A program made the translations under genes and the position numbers. From CBDCDJ01 sp965215355 (GTDB lineage: Bacteria > Deinococcota > Deinococci > Deinococcales > Trueperaceae): 64,000 nucleotides of DNA. The stretch spans positions 4,030,001-4,094,000 of the forward strand of contig CBDCDJ010000007.1 in assembly GCA_965215355.1 (NCBI GenBank). The letters are read 5' to 3'. Under the pieces are notes generated by a model. The model was not told where the DNA came from. It did not search any database and saw nothing but the letters and a program-made list of their open reading frames with translations. This document shows positions 29,004 to 36,851 of this stretch, one piece after another (position 1 is the stretch's first letter; each line of letters opens with the position of its first letter).

Positions 29004-29468
29004 CAGGTCTGACCGCTAAAGCTTCACCGCCCCGCCGGTTCGAAAATTAGACCTCTTTTATCAAGTCCAGTTGGATAGCGATAGTTACCGGTCATAGGGT
29101 TGCTCAGTTGCTACCGCAAGAAGTCTACTGAATAATTATACTCAATAAAGTAAACGAAGTTGTTGCCGTCCTCGAGCCCGCACCGAGCTAAAACCGCAGC
29201 TGAAGACTTTTTCACAACGTCATGGCCGTGCAGCACTGTTTTTAAGTTATCCTACGAATTTCTATAATATACATGTTAAACTAAAAAAGACGTTCTCGTT
29301 CCTCAGCACAATCCATAGTCGTTCCTTTTCACTCCGCTCGGGTTAATTGAGGAAGTTGACCGGAAAGGGTATGAAAAGGACTTTTGTCACACAAGGCCTT
29401 TCGGGCTGTTTTCATAAGAGTTCTGTGACAAGTGCGCTGCTAAGCTCCGCGGCGAGGCTGCTCCTGAC
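29004..29468. other. Gene-free A+T-rich interval
   Basis: No coding frame of interest is seen in 465 bases. The stretch at 29240-29290 is strikingly A+T-rich and holds TATAAT (about 29261). A partial dispersed repeat (29321-29374, minus strand) follows. The HD-GYP gene then starts at a GTG for which no clear ribosome site is present. Confidence 0.4.
29321..29374 (-). repeat. Dispersed repeat, copy 3 (partial, inverted)
   Basis: On the minus strand ATACCCTTTCCGGTCAACTT, then CTCAATTAACCCGAGCGGAG and GAAAAGGAAC match the left third of copies 1 and 2. The remaining two thirds cannot be recognised in the following bases, so the copy is truncated or decayed. Confidence 0.65.
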
Positions 29469-30413
29469 GTGACTCCCAAAGTGACCATCACAGTGCCGAC
29501 CAAAGGCGGGCTCGCCGTCATCCGCAAGGGGGACCGCGTGCGGGCGTTCGCCTCGCGCAAAACGCACGCACGTCTGCTCAACAAACAGCCCGGCTTTGAA
29601 GTGATAGAGGTCCGGGTCGAGGCGGGCGGGCGGCTGTTTCTAACCCCACCCGAGTCTTTTGACGAGCGCTGCGCGGAAGTTTACCACGTCACGTCGGGCT
29701 GCTTCGAACTGAGCGGCAAAAATCAAAAAAGCCTGCTCGAGCCCGGCGACAGCGTGACGGTGGGCGTGACGGCCGAGCGCGCCGTGCTGAGCACGCTGCA
29801 CGGCGCGACGCTTCTGTGCGTGTCGAACCAGCCCGTTTTCAGCGAGGCCGACACCTTCACCGGCGACCTCATGCGCTTGGCCGTCGAGGTCGAGGAAAAA
29901 GACGGTTACACCTCGGAACACTGCGCCCGCCTGAGAGACTTATCGAACGCGACCGCGCGCAACCTGGCGCTGGACGTAGACCAGTGTTACCGGCTCTCCT
30001 ATGGCGCGTACCTGCACGACGTCGGCAAGCTCAAAGTCCCCCTGGAAATCTTGCAAAAACCCTCGAGCCTGACTCCCGAGGAGTGGGCCGTCATCAAACA
30101 ACACCCGACCTACGGGCGAGAACTGCTGGGGGGCACGCTGCTCGCCGACGTCGGCATCATCGTCGAACAGCACCACGAGCGCATGGACGGCTCGGGTTAC
30201 CCTTACGGGCTCAGCCGCGGGGAGATTTTGACGGAGTCCTACATCGTCGCGGTCGCGGACACCTACGACGCCATGACGACCGACCGTCCCTACCGCGCCG
30301 CTTTAGCGCCCGCCGTCGCTTTTGCCGAGCTGGAAAAGTTCGCCGACGTCCACTACCCCCGCGAAGTCGTGAACGCCTTTCGCGCCGCGGTAGCCGTGGT
30401 CGAGCCCGCCTAA
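29469..30413 (+). CDS. Cupin/HD-GYP phosphodiesterase-like protein
   Basis: The protein has 314 residues from a GTG. The N-terminal 130 or so form a cupin-like beta domain (VYHVTSGCFELSGKNQKSLL, EPGDSVTVGV). A C-terminal HD-GYP domain follows: YTSEHCARLRDLSNATA, AYLHDVGKLKVP (HD at about 183-184), VIKQHPTYG, VEQHHERMDGSGYPYGL and AVADTYDAMTTDRPY. HD-GYP enzymes hydrolyse cyclic di-GMP. The motif HHERMDGSGYP is a canonical form, so it is probably active. The cupin part may sense a ligand. Two GGDEF proteins elsewhere in the window would be counterparts. Confidence 0.88.
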   Translation: MTPKVTITVPTKGGLAVIRKGDRVRAFASRKTHARLLNKQPGFEVIEVRVEAGGRLFLTPPESFDERCAEVYHVTSGCFELSGKNQKSLLEPGDSVTVGVTAERAVLSTLHGATLLCVSNQPVFSEADTFTGDLMRLAVEVEEKDGYTSEHCARLRDLSNATARNLALDVDQCYRLSYGAYLHDVGKLKVPLEILQKPSSLTPEEWAVIKQHPTYGRELLGGTLLADVGIIVEQHHERMDGSGYPYGLSRGEILTESYIVAVADTYDAMTTDRPYRAALAPAVAFAELEKFADVHYPREVVNAFRAAVAVVEPA

Positions 30414-30519
30414 ACGACGCGTCGAGCGCCCGTAAGATTTGTGTAAGACAGTCTTTTGTAGACTCACTTTAAGCCGGACGCACCCAAGCGCCGGCAGCCC
30501 TGCAAGAAAGGACAACACC

Positions 30520-30654
30520 ATGAAAAACATCGTTAAAGGTTTGCTCTTCAGCCTCATCCTCGTCGGCGGCGGCCTCAGCTTCGCGGCTTCGGTCACGGCT
30601 CCGAGCTTGAAAATCTGTAAAACCTGCGCGGACGGCTTCAGACCCGAACAGTAA
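30520..30654 (+). CDS. 44-residue secreted peptide with CxxC
   Basis: An ATG at 30520, after AAGAAAGGAC, opens a 44-codon frame. The protein has a classic signal peptide: MKNIVKG, the hydrophobic LLFSLILVGGGLSFA, and ASA-like cleavage at FAAS. The mature part is only about 21 residues, SLKICKTCADGFRPEQ at its end, with a CKTC motif. A good terminator follows 35 nt later, so the gene forms its own transcript unit. The function is unknown: a metal or redox peptide, a signal, or a structural peptide are open possibilities. Confidence 0.7.
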   Translation: MKNIVKGLLFSLILVGGGLSFAASVTAPSLKICKTCADGFRPEQ

Positions 30655-30689
30655 GCTTTGCGGTAGCTGAAAAACTGCACTAAAAAGAG

Positions 30690-30714
30690 GCCCCGGTAAG
30701 TACCGGGGCTTTTC
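30690..30714 (+). terminator. Terminator after the secreted peptide gene
   Basis: GCCCCGG (30690-30696) pairs with CCGGGGC (30703-30709), with the flanking TA/TA extending the stem, followed by TTTTCTTTT. It ends the transcript of the 44-residue peptide. Confidence 0.88.
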
Positions 30715-30777
30715 TTTTGTGGTTTTAACAACAGCGAAGGTCTAGGAGCCACGTCTCGGACCTTCAGCCTCCCCGGT

Positions 30778-30978
30778 TCAGGGTTCCAGCTCGAGCACGA
30801 ACGCCTCGCCGCCGACCTCTATCACGTCGCCCGCGCGCAGCTTGCGCTTGCGGCGCGTCTCAACCTCGCCGTTGACCCTGACTTCTCCGGCCTGAATCAT
30901 CGTTTTAGCTCGCCCGCCGGTGTCGGCCACACCGACGAGTTTCAGCGCGCTGTTCAGGGTGAGGGTGTCCTCCGTCAT
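30778..30978 (-). CDS. S4-domain RNA-binding protein (YaaA/YbcJ-like)
   Basis: The 66-residue protein is a single S4 domain: TLNSALKLVGVADTGGRAKT, MIQAGEVRVNGEVETRRKRK, LRAGDVIEVGGEAF. Proteins of this size bind RNA, probably rRNA or structured RNA. It starts 3 nt after the stop of pheA, with the ribosome site inside the end of that gene, so it is in the same operon. A link to phenylalanine synthesis is not implied. Confidence 0.88.
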   Translation of the reverse strand: MTEDTLTLNSALKLVGVADTGGRAKTMIQAGEVRVNGEVETRRKRKLRAGDVIEVGGEAFVLELEP

Positions 30979-30981
30979 CCT

Positions 30982-31854
30982 TCAGCCTAGCTCGAGCACG
31001 GTTGAAGCTGCCGGGTAAGAACCCAAAAACTTCACAAAGGCCGCCTTGCGCATGAGTCCGGTCAGGGCTTTTTGCACGTTCTCGTCTTCGATGTGCCCTT
31101 CGATGTCTACATAAAACAGGTAGCTCCAGGGCTTGTCCCGGCGCGGGCGCGACTCTAGTTTGGTCATGTTGAGGCCGTGAAGCTCCTGCAAACAGTCGAC
31201 CAAGTCGCCGGGCCGGTGCCGCGTCGCCAGCACCAGGCTGGACTTGTTTTTCTCGGCTGTTTTAGGGGCTTCGTCCGGCCCTAGAATAAAAAAGCGCGTG
31301 TAGTTGAAAGGCGCGTCCTCGACGTTTTCGGCCAAAATCTCTAAACCGTAAATCTCGGCGGCGCGCTTGGTGGCGAGTGCGGCGCGGCCCTCGCCGCCGT
31401 TCTCGGCCAAAAGTTTGGCGGCCCCGGCGGTGTCGAAGTCGCTCACCGCCTCGAAGCCGTGACCGGTGATAAAGGCCTGGCTCTGCAACAGCGCCTGCGG
31501 GTGGCTGTAGACGCGCTTGATGTCTTCAAGCTTTGTCCCGGGCCGCACCATCAGGTTGTGGTGAACCCGCACGACTTCCTCACCGACGACGTGCAGCACC
31601 GAGTCGGTCAGCAGGTCGTAGGTCTGGTTGATGGAGCCCGCCAAACTGTTTTCGACCGGCAAGCAGGCGTAACGGCATTCGCCCGTGACAGCTGCTGCAA
31701 ACGCGTCCATAAACGAGTGGTAGCCGACCGGCTCGGCGTCGGCGCGAAACTGCAAACTGGCGAGTTCGCTGTTGGCCCCGGCGACGCCCTGGTAAGCGAT
31801 GCGGTCAGGGTGTCCGGCGTTTACTCGGTCTTTCACGAAGAGGAAGCGTACCAC
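30982..31854 (-). CDS. pheA: Prephenate dehydratase
   Basis: The protein has 290 residues from a GTG. The catalytic domain has RIAYQGVAGANSELAS, CRYACLPVENSLAGSINQTY, VYSHPQALLQSQAF and the NYTRFFIL motif with the essential Thr. The C-terminal ACT domain has the ESRPRRDKPWSYLFYVD block that binds phenylalanine for feedback control. The enzyme makes phenylpyruvate from prephenate. The N-terminal 15 residues are longer than usual, so a start nearer RIAYQG is possible, but there is no ATG there. It is divergent from a toxin-antitoxin-like pair. Confidence 0.93.
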   Translation of the reverse strand: MVRFLFVKDRVNAGHPDRIAYQGVAGANSELASLQFRADAEPVGYHSFMDAFAAAVTGECRYACLPVENSLAGSINQTYDLLTDSVLHVVGEEVVRVHHNLMVRPGTKLEDIKRVYSHPQALLQSQAFITGHGFEAVSDFDTAGAAKLLAENGGEGRAALATKRAAEIYGLEILAENVEDAPFNYTRFFILGPDEAPKTAEKNKSSLVLATRHRPGDLVDCLQELHGLNMTKLESRPRRDKPWSYLFYVDIEGHIEDENVQKALTGLMRKAAFVKFLGSYPAASTVLELG

Positions 31855-31890
31855 ACTCGAGCCGGGGTTCGAGAGAGGCTGAAGGGATAT

Positions 31891-31923
31891 TTGACACTTC
31901 TTCAGCTCTAAAGCGTCTATACT
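31891..31923 (+). promoter_or_regulatory. Promoter of the MazF-like toxin pair
   Basis: TTGACA (31891-31896) and TATACT (31918-31923) are good matches but separated by 21 bp, longer than the optimum. AGGAGGT and a GTG start follow. The wide spacing could make the promoter depend on an activator or be sensitive to DNA supercoiling. Confidence 0.5.
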
Positions 31924-31946
31924 TTTTTTACAGGAGGTAGAGCGCA

Positions 31947-32519
31947 GTGGGTTTGACCCGAGAGCAAAAAGCAGAACTTAACCTCACCAAGCACAAGGGT
32001 TTGATGGCCGACCTCGTTCTCGAGGGAGAAAATCCACATGAAGAACGCTTTGCGGCTATCATCTCCGAGGCGACGCGCACGCTGCAAGAGCTGACCAATC
32101 TTCTGGAAAGCATAGCTGCACTCCCCAACGAAAAACTTTACTACCAGCACGAATGGGCCGACCCCAATCTTTTGCCGCCCGTCTTCAGCTTTTCTCAGTC
32201 CGCAAATAGAGACCTCATAGCGCAAGTAGGTATATCCACTGAGGTCAAAGCCATTATCGCTCAGCACGAGCTTGCTCGCCAAGCATTTGAAGAAGCGAGG
32301 CGCGTTCTCAGGGAAAGAGTCGGCGAGGCTTGGGCTGAAAAGCTGCCCGAGCTGCTAAGGACTCACACACCAGCCTCGTCCTCGGGCGAAGAACCGTTCG
32401 ACGCGAATGAAGTGGGTATGACTGCCACCCGTGACGCCATTGCAGACCTCGAGAAAGCTGTACCGCAAGAAGACCTCGAGGACTGGTTCGGTGCGTTCGA
32501 CGAGTTGGCGCGTGACTGA
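31947..32519 (+). CDS. Unknown 190-residue protein, likely partner of the MazF-like toxin
   Basis: The protein starts at a GTG 7 nt after AGGAGGT. It is mostly helical and acidic, with EERFAAIISEATRTLQELTN and KAIIAQHELARQAFEEARRV as probable coiled-coil parts, and a C-terminus ending EDLEDWFGAFDELARD. Its stop overlaps the toxin start by 8 nt. That position and close coupling are typical of an antitoxin, but MazE antitoxins have about 80 residues and this one is more than twice as long and has no recognisable MazE or ribbon-helix-helix start. I do not recognise its family. Confidence 0.65.
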   Translation: MGLTREQKAELNLTKHKGLMADLVLEGENPHEERFAAIISEATRTLQELTNLLESIAALPNEKLYYQHEWADPNLLPPVFSFSQSANRDLIAQVGISTEVKAIIAQHELARQAFEEARRVLRERVGEAWAEKLPELLRTHTPASSSGEEPFDANEVGMTATRDAIADLEKAVPQEDLEDWFGAFDELARD

Positions 32520-32874
32520 GTACAAACGTGGCACCGTCGTTCTGGCCGATTTCGACCCCGTTGTAGGAAGTGAGCAGGGACGGACACGACCCTGCATCGT
32601 CGTCTCCGACCTCATGACCGTTAGAGCGTCCCGTTCACTAACCCTCTACACCGTCGTTCCACTCACAACGTCCCAAACGCTCGTGGGGTCACTCGCGCCG
32701 CGCATTAGTGCAAGGAAAGACGGCCTACCCCGCGATTCGGTGGCCCTCGTCGTGCACGTCAGAAGTATCGACCCGGCTCGCATCAAGAAGCGAGTGTGCA
32801 GCTTGAACAGCGATGAGTTGCGTCTGGTCCTGGACGCGCTGCTGACCCATTTCGGCGTAGACCGAGAGCAGTGA
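32512..32874 (+). CDS. MazF/PemK-type mRNA interferase
   Basis: From the GTG at 32512 the protein has 120 residues. VTEYKRGTVVLADFDPVVGS, then EQGRTRPCIVVSDL, is the typical MazF start: the RGxVxxxDFxP block followed by a GREQGGxRP-like loop, here EQGRTRP with the catalytic Arg. TLYTVVPLTTS and SVALVVHVRSIDPARI follow, matching the MazF barrel. MazF enzymes cut mRNA at short sites. The GTG start gives the correct N-terminus; upstream in-frame starts would lie within the neighbour. Confidence 0.85.
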   Translation: MTEYKRGTVVLADFDPVVGSEQGRTRPCIVVSDLMTVRASRSLTLYTVVPLTTSQTLVGSLAPRISARKDGLPRDSVALVVHVRSIDPARIKKRVCSLNSDELRLVLDALLTHFGVDREQ

Positions 32875-32903
32875 GAACCTGCGGGCTCGAGCGAACTCAC
32901 TAT

Positions 32904-32933
32904 GTTCCTATTCCTCATCGACAAGCTAAAAAC
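32904..32933 (-). repeat. Decayed CRISPR repeat left of the array
   Basis: These 30 bases (GTTCCTATTCCTCATCGACA, then AGCTAAAAAC) align with the array repeat with five mismatches. 82 bp separate it from the first good repeat; a weaker match (AAATTCTCTACAAGG) lies within this gap around 32952. Decay at this end fits the end of the array distant from the leader. Confidence 0.7.
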
Positions 32934-33015
32934 AGTTTCATAACCTCAGCCTAAATTCTCTACAAGGCAAAATAGGCTGTCAAAAAGATACCTACTCGAG
33001 CCGGGGTTCGGGTGT

Positions 33016-34317
33016 GTTTCAATTCCTCACAGGAAAGCTAAAAACCAGGCGTGGTCGCACCCGCTGCCCCCGGCGAGCAGTTTCAATTCCTCATAGGAAA
33101 GCTAAAAACTATGGGTAGTAGACTGGACGGATGGGTCGGCGAAACATGTTTCAATTCCTCATAGGAAAGCTAAAAACCACTGGAAAAGGGAATGTACATT
33201 TGCCACGCTTGCGAGTTTCAATTCCTCATAGGAAAGCTAAAAACTTCCCTCCCCCTGTAGCAGGTGTCAGAAGCTACACGAGTTTCAATTCCTCATAGGA
33301 AAGCTAAAAACTCTGAGCGAGGCCGATGAACTCATCGCCGAGATTAGAAGTTTCAATTCCTCATAGGAAAGCTAAAAACCTGGGCAGTGCAGCAGATGCT
33401 GGGCTCTGAAGTAGCGTTTCAATTCCTCATAGGAAAGCTAAAAACGCCCCTAATGGCTTGCCCCGCCATTCCAACGCCATTGTTTCAATTCCTCATAGGA
33501 AAGCTAAAAACATGGACCCGTTCGCTATCTGGGGTGTTTTCGATTACAGGTTTCAATTCCTCATAGGAAAGCTAAAAACGAGAAGGGGGTGCTGCGGTGA
33601 GCGACCTTGAGACAGTGTTTCAATTCCTCATAGGAAAGCTAAAAACAGGCGTGAAAGTTCCTCTCGAGACAGGCCCGCTTCTTCTCGTTTCAATTCCTCA
33701 TAGGAAAGCTAAAAACGTGAAAACTTACATGGCCGGGTTGCGCACGCTCTAGTTTCAATTCCTCATAGGAAAGCTAAAAACTCGGGGTTGACGCAAGCGG
33801 GGTTGTCGCAGGTGTGGGTTTCAATTCCTCATAGGAAAGCTAAAAACTTGGGCGAAGCGCTCTGGAGCAACCAGAACGGCCTGTTTCAATTCCTCATAGG
33901 AAAGCTAAAAACCGGCTTCCTCTAAGAAAGGAACACATGCACGACATCTGTTTCAATTCCTCATAGGAAAGCTAAAAACGACCGCGCCTACCGCAACGTG
34001 CTCTATTCGCTGACCGGGTTTCAATTCCTCATAGGAAAGCTAAAAACCTTGCTCGACCTGAGAGAGTCTTACTCGCTTTTAGAGTTTCAATTCCTCATAG
34101 GAAAGCTAAAAACGTGTACGCCAACCAACCCGGCACGGTCAGCCTTGCCTAGTTTCAATTCCTCATAGGAAAGCTAAAAACCAAGATGAGCGTGCCGTGG
34201 GACGCGCTAGTGTGCTAAAATAGTTTCAATTCCTCATAGGAAAGCTAAAAACGAGGCGTCCGTGGAGGGCGGCGAGATATACCGGGAGTTTCAATTCCTC
34301 ATAGGAAAGCTAAAAAC
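33016..34317 (-). CRISPR. CRISPR array, 20 repeats and 19 spacers
   Basis: A 30-bp repeat starts on the plus strand GTTTCAATTCCTCATAGGAA and ends AGCTAAAAAC. Repeat starts are 33016, 33080, 33148, 33215, 33282, 33350, 33416, 33482, 33550, 33617, 33687, 33752, 33818, 33883, 33950, 34018, 34084, 34152, 34223 and 34288. Nineteen are identical; the first (33016) has one change (CTCACAGG). Spacers are 34 to 41 bp, all different. Read on the minus strand the repeat ends in ATTGAAAC, the usual 5' handle of crRNAs in type I-A/B/III systems, so transcription is leftward. The changed repeat at the left and the decayed repeat beyond fit this. No cas gene is in the window, so the array depends on cas genes elsewhere, or is an orphan. 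Confidence 0.98.
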
Positions 34318-34420
34318 CCGTGTCGACCCCTCTGGGACGCAAGCCCAGATTACCCCAAAACAACTGGTAGCTGTCAAACCACCTATAAACTTTCAAAGTT
34401 CTCGTCGTCAGGGACGGCTC
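34318..34420 (-). promoter_or_regulatory. CRISPR leader with promoter
   Basis: The segment directly right of the last repeat is the expected leader. On the minus strand TTGACA (34372-34377) and GGTAAT (34349-34354) are separated by 17 bp and direct transcription into the array. It also holds the A+T-rich GAAAGTTTATAGG. Confidence 0.6.
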
Positions 34421-34524
34421 TACTGCCATTCTAGCAGGTCGTGTCGGTGTCGTGGGGTTTTTGCAGGATTGGGGGTCGACACCAGACGGGGCCGTCGGTC
34501 GGCTCGGCATCTGAAGGTGGCTTG

Positions 34525-34773
34525 TTACGGCGCGGCGTCTGCGGGTTCTGCGCTTTGGCCCGGCTCGGCGTCCTCACAAGTAATGTCCACAAACGGAAAC
34601 GCCCTCAGAAACGTCTTGCGGCAGGTCAGCAGCGGCAACGACGTTTCGACCTCGAGCCGCCCGTCTTTCAAACCTTGCCCGGTAAACGCGAGTTTTGTCC
34701 GCGACAGCATGACCGCGGCGAGACCGAACACGAGGACTAAGACGACAATTAAAATCCACCGGGCTCGAGTCAT
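34525..34773 (-). CDS. Small membrane-anchored protein
   Basis: From the ATG at 34773 the protein has 82 residues; a TTG at 34803 would add ten. It has one N-terminal membrane segment, RARWILIVVLVLVFGLAAVM, and a short exported domain (KLAFTGQGLKDGRLEVETSL, TCRKTFLRAF, VDITCEDAE) with two cysteines that may form a disulfide. It resembles small DUF1499-like or periplasm-facing proteins only in general shape. I do not recognise it. No ribosome site is apparent, so the start is uncertain. Confidence 0.5.
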   Translation of the reverse strand: MTRARWILIVVLVLVFGLAAVMLSRTKLAFTGQGLKDGRLEVETSLPLLTCRKTFLRAFPFVDITCEDAEPGQSAEPADAAP

Positions 34774-34876
34774 GTTACAAAATGTGCGCCGAAAGCCGAG
34801 CAAAGCGGCTGTCAGTCACTGTTCTCCGGCAGTTTCTAAATGAAGCTGTTGCCGGTTGACGTTAAGGTTCAAAACC

Positions 34877-36631
34877 TCACACCGCTGGTGTGGCGGGGCC
34901 TTCGAGCGTTTCGACCTCTTTTTTCAAGGTGCGCAAACTCTCTTCGGCGTCCTCGAGTTCACCTTGCAAGCTGTCCAGACGCTCCAACTCGCTGCGCACG
35001 AAACGCGTGTAGGGCGCAATCGCCGCGTGCAGTTTTTCCGAGGCGCGGCGCAGCTCGCCCTCGAACTGCCGCCCGATGCTGGCACCCAAACTGTCGCGCA
35101 AGTCTTGCATTTTGACGTGCAGGTCTTTTTTGGCTTGCTGGCGGCGGCGCGGGATGACGAGGAGGCCCAAGCCGGCGACCGTCAGACCCAGCGTGATGCC
35201 GGTGATGTCGAGCGCTGCGCCGGACAAAAAGGCGACGAGCGCCGCGCCGAGCCCGAGGCCGCCGACGCCCACAATGCCCGACTGCACCACCGCGCCCTGC
35301 AGCGCGTCGGCCAGCCGACGCGCCTCCATCTTGTCGTCGTAGGTTTCTAAGACTTCCTCGGCACTCTTGCGCAAACTGCGGATGAGCTGTTCGCGGTCGT
35401 ATTGGAACCGCCCGCCGACCTCGCCGATGACGCGCTCTTCACCCGCCTGACGGCGCTCGTTGACGAACACCATCACGTCTTCCCACAAGTTCAAGTTGCG
35501 CTGGATGAACCAGTCGACGAGTTCGGACACGGCCAGGTCGATTTCGGTGTCCGCGCCGCGGATGACGCGCGTCTCGAAGTCTTGACGCACCCGGTCGGTG
35601 TTCATGAGTCCGAAGACGTTGCTCAGTTTCACCACGTCGTCGAAAAAGACGTCGCCGCGCCGCTCGACCTCTAAGAGCACCGTCTTGATGCGGGTTAAAT
35701 AGCTCTCGAACTCGCGGCGCATGTCGCGGTCGTACTGTTCTAGCTGCCGGTCGACCTCGTCCAGGGTTTTGCGGTCGTCTTCCAGCAAACTCAAACGACT
35801 TTTCACCACCTCGTGATAGCGCTCGGCGACGTGCAGCGACACGCCCAGGGGGTTCAACAGCTTGAGCTTGAGGCGTTCGCTGGCGGCGAGGGTAGTTTCG
35901 ATGTGGTGCTCGACTTCGAGCAGCCCCGTTTTAGCCAGGGCCGCGCGGTCGCCGTCTTGTTTGGCGCGAAAAGCGAGGCGCGCCTCGACGCCGAACACCT
36001 GCGGCGTCACGCCTAAGTTGAGCCGGGCTTGCTCGAGGACGAAGTCCAGCACCTTTTGCCGCTCCTCGGCACTTTCCAAAATGTCGAGCTTGTTCACCAC
36101 GATGACGATTTTTTTGCCCCACGAGCCGATGAGTTCCAGAAACTCGCGCTCGGACTCGGTGAAGGGGCGGTCGGCGCTGGTGACGAACAGCACCAGGTCG
36201 GCGCGCGGCACGAAGCCTTCGGTGAGTTCCTGGTGTTTTTTGATGACTGCGTTGGTGCCGGGCGTGTCCACGAAAGCCAGGTCGCGCAAAATCGCCGCCG
36301 GGTATTCGCGCCGCAAAATCATGGTCGACTCTTCGACGTTTTTGGGCTCGGCGCCGTAGGTGACGATTGTGACGCGGTCGGTCGTGGGGGTGACGCCTTC
36401 CAGCATCACTTTTTGCCCCAACAGCGCGTTGAGCAAACTCGACTTGCCCGCGTTGTACTCACCGACGACCACCAGCATGAAGATGCCCTCCAAATCGCGC
36501 AACGCGGTTTTGAGGTCTTTGAGGTCGTCCTCGGCGGCGTCCAGGCGACCGAGCAGGGTTTGGAGGTCGGTGATGGCGAGGCGTTCGCGCGCCAGCAACA
36601 CGCGCGTGGCCTCGGATAAGTCGACATTCAT
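34877..36631 (-). CDS. Bacterial dynamin-like GTPase
   Basis: From the ATG at 36631 the protein has 584 residues (MNVDLSEATRVLLARERLAI); a longer version would run into a sequence rich in basic residues without support. The GTPase domain has Walker A GEYNAGKSS (about 54-62), the switch DTPGTNAVI and the NKLD motif. Helical, coiled-coil regions follow, and near residue 490 a hydrophobic pair (SGIVGVGGLGLGAALVAFLS, ALDITGITLGLTVAGLGLLV) that is the membrane-inserting paddle of this family. A helical C-terminal stalk ends the protein. Such proteins remodel or protect membranes. It is monocistronic. Confidence 0.88.
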   Translation of the reverse strand: MNVDLSEATRVLLARERLAITDLQTLLGRLDAAEDDLKDLKTALRDLEGIFMLVVVGEYNAGKSSLLNALLGQKVMLEGVTPTTDRVTIVTYGAEPKNVEESTMILRREYPAAILRDLAFVDTPGTNAVIKKHQELTEGFVPRADLVLFVTSADRPFTESEREFLELIGSWGKKIVIVVNKLDILESAEERQKVLDFVLEQARLNLGVTPQVFGVEARLAFRAKQDGDRAALAKTGLLEVEHHIETTLAASERLKLKLLNPLGVSLHVAERYHEVVKSRLSLLEDDRKTLDEVDRQLEQYDRDMRREFESYLTRIKTVLLEVERRGDVFFDDVVKLSNVFGLMNTDRVRQDFETRVIRGADTEIDLAVSELVDWFIQRNLNLWEDVMVFVNERRQAGEERVIGEVGGRFQYDREQLIRSLRKSAEEVLETYDDKMEARRLADALQGAVVQSGIVGVGGLGLGAALVAFLSGAALDITGITLGLTVAGLGLLVIPRRRQQAKKDLHVKMQDLRDSLGASIGRQFEGELRRASEKLHAAIAPYTRFVRSELERLDSLQGELEDAEESLRTLKKEVETLEGPATPAV

Positions 36632-36851
36632 GAGTACGAAGTGTAGCACGCGTCCTCGAGCTGCAAGATGCGCTTCGGCACTTCGAGACGGTGGCAAGGG
36701 GAGCGTGAAGGGACGGCGTTTTCGGGAACGCGGGTACCGTTGCCGAGCGCGGTAGGATGAAGCAGGTACCGAGCGCCGAGTTGAAAGAAGGCGAAAACCG
36801 TTTCGCCCGAAGGCTCAGTCCAAAGTCTCAGCACGCTACCGAGGAGTTGGT

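Noticed and set aside
36632..36697. Longer start of the dynamin-like protein
   Set aside because: The added residues are basic and lack the expected helix; the ATG at 36631 matches the usual beginning better.
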